DNA of 24,658 nt, from the IMG/VR virus record IMGVR_UViG_3300042467_000189, positions 1 to 24,658 of that record. One strand, given 5' to 3'. Below, piece by piece: positions 22,372-24,658 of this stretch. The position numbers were made by a program, and so were the translations under genes. The notes beneath the pieces are model-generated. The model did not search any database. It was given only the letters and a program-made list of their open reading frames with translations, and was not told where the DNA came from. Origin of the DNA: a virus. Position 1 is the first letter of the stretch. Every line of letters begins with the position of its first letter.

Positions 22372-23573
22372 CAGAACGTCCCACCTACGACCACATTAGC
22401 GGGTGCGATACCTAGCGCAGCCCATGCCGCCGCTTCGTCAGTCGCGGTGAAAATAGCCGTACCCACGGAAGTCCCGCCGAGGTTGATCAAAGCCGCGCCT
22501 GCGTTTGTAGCCCCTGTACCACCCTGCGCGACAGAAATCGGATAGCTCGCGACTCGTGTGTCCGCGTTAACAACATCACTACCGTTACAATAATAAATTC
22601 CGCGAGAGCCTTGAGTAACGGCGATACCCGCACCGGCTGAAGTTTTAACCGTCAGTGTGTAAGCGCCGGTGGTCGCGTTGTCAACCCAATACTGCTGAAC
22701 AGTTGAAGGGACAACCACGTTACGATTACCGGTTAACGTGCCGGTGAATTTATAAACAATACGGTTTAGCTCCGAACCGCTCAGCGTGTAAGTGCCGCTT
22801 CCTGCAATGTCGACCACCGTATAGTCAAAAACAAAAACCGAAGCCTGACCGAACCCTAATGTGTAAAAGTTAGTCCCGTCACTGATAATTACGGATGACT
22901 CACTGGGTTGGTAATCTTTAGTTGCAGCCCCGTCAATCGTGTTGATGCCTGAAGGGGTGACCGTAACTTGACCGCCACCCGAGTTACGCAGGTACATGAA
23001 CCAGTCGTTACCGACCGTAGCAGCGCTAGGTAGCGTCAACACGCCTGAGCCTGAGCCGGTCCACAAATACATCTTGGCGCGGTCAGCTGTACCCGCCGTG
23101 TAATTCGTGTTGAACTGTGTAATAGGTACGGATTGAGACAACAGCGTACCAACCGCGACAATACCAGTACCCGCGAGAGCAGAAGCGTTGGCGTTAGAAA
23201 CTGTAGCGCCGAACTGGAGCGTTTCCCACAAGCCGTTCGTAGTTGTGTTGCTCGTCAAATAGACTTGCCAAACTGTGCCCGCAGCGATAGAAGCAACCTG
23301 CGTACCGCCCGCGTTTTTGACTATGAAAGTGTAAGCGCCTTGGTTGTTAAACAGGATCGTGTTACCTGTGCCGCTCTTCTGCGCATCTGGCAGGAAGATT
23401 GACCAACCTGACGTAGATTCCGTCACGTCAATAATGCGGGTTGCTAAGTTCGTGTTAGTAGAGGTTTCCTCTGGCCAACTCAAAACAATATCGGCGGTCA
23501 GCGTGACTGCGCTGTAGCTGATTTCGCTCGGGTAGATGTTCGCTCCACCAAAGACGTCGTTATAGATAGGCAT
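22371..23573 (-). CDS. Virion/tail fibre-like beta-rich protein, 400 aa
   Basis: The start has AGGAGTGAAG upstream. The 400-residue protein is rich in Thr, Ser, Gly and Val, and repeatedly returns to a strand pattern such as NTILFNNQGAYTFIVKN and TVGNDWFMYLRNSGGGQVTV. This suggests three related beta domains. Near the C-terminus it has ISVAQGGTGATNAGAALINLG (about 348-368), a short motif found in many phage tail fibre and receptor-binding proteins. It lies between adaptor and hub genes. It is probably part of the tail or an attached appendage; whether it binds the host receptor is not shown. Confidence 0.65.
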   Translation of the reverse strand: MPIYNDVFGGANIYPSEISYSAVTLTADIVLSWPEETSTNTNLATRIIDVTESTSGWSIFLPDAQKSGTGNTILFNNQGAYTFIVKNAGGTQVASIAAGTVWQVYLTSNTTTNGLWETLQFGATVSNANASALAGTGIVAVGTLLSQSVPITQFNTNYTAGTADRAKMYLWTGSGSGVLTLPSAATVGNDWFMYLRNSGGGQVTVTPSGINTIDGAATKDYQPSESSVIISDGTNFYTLGFGQASVFVFDYTVVDIAGSGTYTLSGSELNRIVYKFTGTLTGNRNVVVPSTVQQYWVDNATTGAYTLTVKTSAGAGIAVTQGSRGIYYCNGSDVVNADTRVASYPISVAQGGTGATNAGAALINLGGTSVGTAIFTATDEAAAWAALGIAPANVVVGGTF

Positions 23574-24205
23574 TACGCTTCACTCCTATTTGCTGTGCGA
23601 TCCATGATACGCTTCAAGTCTTCGCCATTCAGCGCCTGCGCCGCACGGTCGTACATGGCTTGCCAAGTCTGAATACGCTCGTCTTTCTTGAGGAACGGAG
23701 TCGCTTCAAGCAGGGTTGCGTACAATAGCACGTCAGGTGCATACTCGGTGAGCCAGTTAGTTTGCAGGTCATCACCCAGCAGGGCGGGCTGCTCGTAGTA
23801 CAAGATTTCAAGGGTCTGCGCTGCGGCGGGTGTCGGGGTAATCAGCCAGTGCTGATAATCGTAGTCGGCGTAAAACTGAGGAGCGGCGGTTTCGGCTTCG
23901 TCTGGCCAGTAGTTACGGCAATACTCGTATGCGCGGGCAAAAATGGGCGAGCCGTTGACCGTCATGCTGATTGTGTCGCGCCAGCGGTCAGGCTTCAGGT
24001 AGACCGCCACTCCGATTGACAAAGGGGTCGTCACAGCGCGGATAAAACCCTGAATTTTAAGTTCGCGGGCGATACGGCGCTCACCTAATGTGATTAGGCG
24101 AGGTAGCTGGTCGTAAACGATTTGGTCGCTCTCTTGCGTGAAACCACGTTCAAGGTAGCGACGCACGTCCACCAGCAAACTGTCGTACGTCATGCTATAG
24201 CTCAT
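23573..24205 (-). CDS. Head-tail adaptor protein (SU10/T7 gp11-like)
   Basis: The start is preceded by GGAGT. The 210-residue protein has the plan of podoviral adaptors that sit under the portal: helices with LPRLITLGERRIARELKIQG (about 34-53), a beta section (LKPDRWRDTISMTVNGSP), then LEILYYEQPALLGDD and a final helical part with APDVLLYATLLEATPFL. This layout matches SU10-type adaptors and T7 tail tubular A-like proteins. It is the first gene after the promoter in this arm and is followed by tail genes in the usual order. Residue-level contacts cannot be read from sequence. Confidence 0.78.
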   Translation of the reverse strand: MSYSMTYDSLLVDVRRYLERGFTQESDQIVYDQLPRLITLGERRIARELKIQGFIRAVTTPLSIGVAVYLKPDRWRDTISMTVNGSPIFARAYEYCRNYWPDEAETAAPQFYADYDYQHWLITPTPAAAQTLEILYYEQPALLGDDLQTNWLTEYAPDVLLYATLLEATPFLKKDERIQTWQAMYDRAAQALNGEDLKRIMDRTANRSEA

Positions 24206-24255
24206 AAATACTCCATGGGTATTAGCAGCTGATTCAGCATGCGCCGTTTTGATGA

Positions 24256-24285
24256 ATTATAACCTTGAAACAGAGTTCAAGGCAA
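24256..24285 (-). promoter_or_regulatory. Sigma70-type promoter for the leftward virion genes
   Basis: On the - strand TTGCCT (24280-24285) and TATAAT (24256-24261) are 18 bases apart, in the 96-base gap between the endolysin and adaptor genes. It would start a transcript reading the adaptor and all downstream structural genes. Confidence 0.55.
24263..24282. promoter_or_regulatory. Inverted repeat inside the promoter spacer
   Basis: CCTTGAA and TTCAAGG form a perfect 7-base inverted repeat around six bases, filling the spacer of the leftward promoter and touching its -35 box. It may be an operator. As an RNA hairpin it lacks a U tract, so it is a poor terminator for the endolysin gene. Confidence 0.45.
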
Positions 24286-24301
24286 GCAGTTCTAATCCGC
24301 G

Positions 24302-24658
24302 TCATGAAAGGAACACAGCGCGTTCGTCAATCCGGCGCTTCTGAAGCCCCTTCAAGACTTTACCCCCCGCCATGCAATACTTCAAGAGTTCCTCAGCAGC
24401 ACCCTCTTTATCACCGCGTAGCAGCTTCTGACGCAACGTCGAACGCTGGAGTGTTCCCAGACCGACATTAAAAGCAAAAGACACAAGACCGTCAAACATC
24501 CCTTGTGTAAGAGGTACAGGACAGAAGCGTTCCACTCCACGCTCAAACCTGTTAAGATCGCTTCTGAGAATCCCATCTACTTCTTCTTTGGAAAATTGGC
24601 GGTTATCTTCTGCACGAAGCGCGTAAGCGCCTCTTTGATCGATTGGTAACTTACCTTG
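24302..24658 (-). CDS. Endolysin, GH24 lysozyme/muramidase (5' end outside window)
   Basis: The frame is open to the right edge of the window, giving about 118 visible residues; the N-terminal part is missing. The visible part carries the GH24 pattern. FSKEEVDGILRSDL is followed by LTQGMFDGLVSFAFNVGLG, then LQRSTLRQKLLRGDKEGAAEEL and finally AGGKVLKGLQKRRIDERAVFL. This enzyme cuts the glycan backbone of peptidoglycan for host lysis. The catalytic Glu and the N-terminal end, including any signal-anchor sequence, lie outside the window, so the export route cannot be judged. A GTG at 24535 lies inside the domain and is not the start. A promoter follows in the 96-base gap before the adaptor gene. 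Confidence 0.88.
   Translation of the reverse strand, partial: QGKLPIDQRGAYALRAEDNRQFSKEEVDGILRSDLNRFERGVERFCPVPLTQGMFDGLVSFAFNVGLGTLQRSTLRQKLLRGDKEGAAEELLKYCMAGGKVLKGLQKRRIDERAVFLS

Noticed and set aside
24263-24282. Terminator of the endolysin gene
   Set aside because: The 7-base stem is AT-rich and is followed by TTATAATT, not a U tract; it sits inside a promoter instead.
1-24658. tRNA genes, insertion sequences, integrase or attachment sites
   Set aside because: Reading both strands by eye I found no cloverleaf in the few gaps, no transposase or integrase motif, and no paired direct repeats at gene borders. A tRNA-scan program was not available to confirm this.

Overview
The window is a contiguous piece of a tailed-phage genome, most likely a podovirus-type phage of a Gram-negative bacterium. 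That type is inferred from three things: the SU10/P22/T7-like adaptor and tail-hub proteins, several large internal-virion-like proteins, and the absence of any tape measure or sheath gene here. The host cannot be named from sequence alone. Coding density is very high, genes overlap by ATGA or TAATG, and there is no gap over 300 bases. Terminase, portal, capsid and holin genes are not in the window.

Left arm, 1-12013, all on the + strand. After the tail of an upstream gene and two small unknown genes comes a translationally coupled cluster (about 713-5379). It encodes a fold-type-II PLP enzyme (ACC deaminase/D-cysteine desulfhydrase-like), a 62-residue unknown protein, an amino acid:DNA transferase-like (aGPT-Pplase2) protein, a P-loop 5-hydroxymethyl-dU DNA kinase, a second helical aGPT-Pplase/kinase-helical-domain protein, and a thymidylate synthase homologue that fits dUMP hydroxymethylase. 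Together these make a recognisable thymidine-hypermodification pathway. The TS homologue would make hmdUMP, which is incorporated into DNA. The kinase would activate the hydroxymethyl group, a transferase would attach an amino acid or amine, and the PLP enzyme would tailor the adduct. The final base cannot be read from the sequence.

Next, behind a clear sigma70-type promoter with a perfect inverted repeat over its -10 box, come an HD-domain (YfbR-like) 5'-nucleotidase, a DUF3310 protein, a family B DNA polymerase and a small unknown protein. They are followed by a recombination set: a Sak4-like RecA-fold ATPase, a DUF669 SSB-like protein, a PD-(D/E)XK nuclease with a Cas4-like four-cysteine set, and a RuvC-like resolvase. 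Four small unknown genes close the arm.

Right arm, 12052-24658, all on the - strand and convergent with the left arm. A hairpin terminator at about 11985-12011 separates the two arms. Read in transcription order (right to left) it holds a GH24 endolysin cut by the window end, a promoter, an adaptor (SU10-type), a virion/tail protein, a gp10/tail-tubular-B-like hub protein, a tiny Trp-rich protein, and four large proteins (603, 589, 873 and 678 aa). These last four have glycine-zipper membrane segments, 18-residue helical repeats or Pro-Val-Asp repeats, and are best read as ejection/internal virion proteins.
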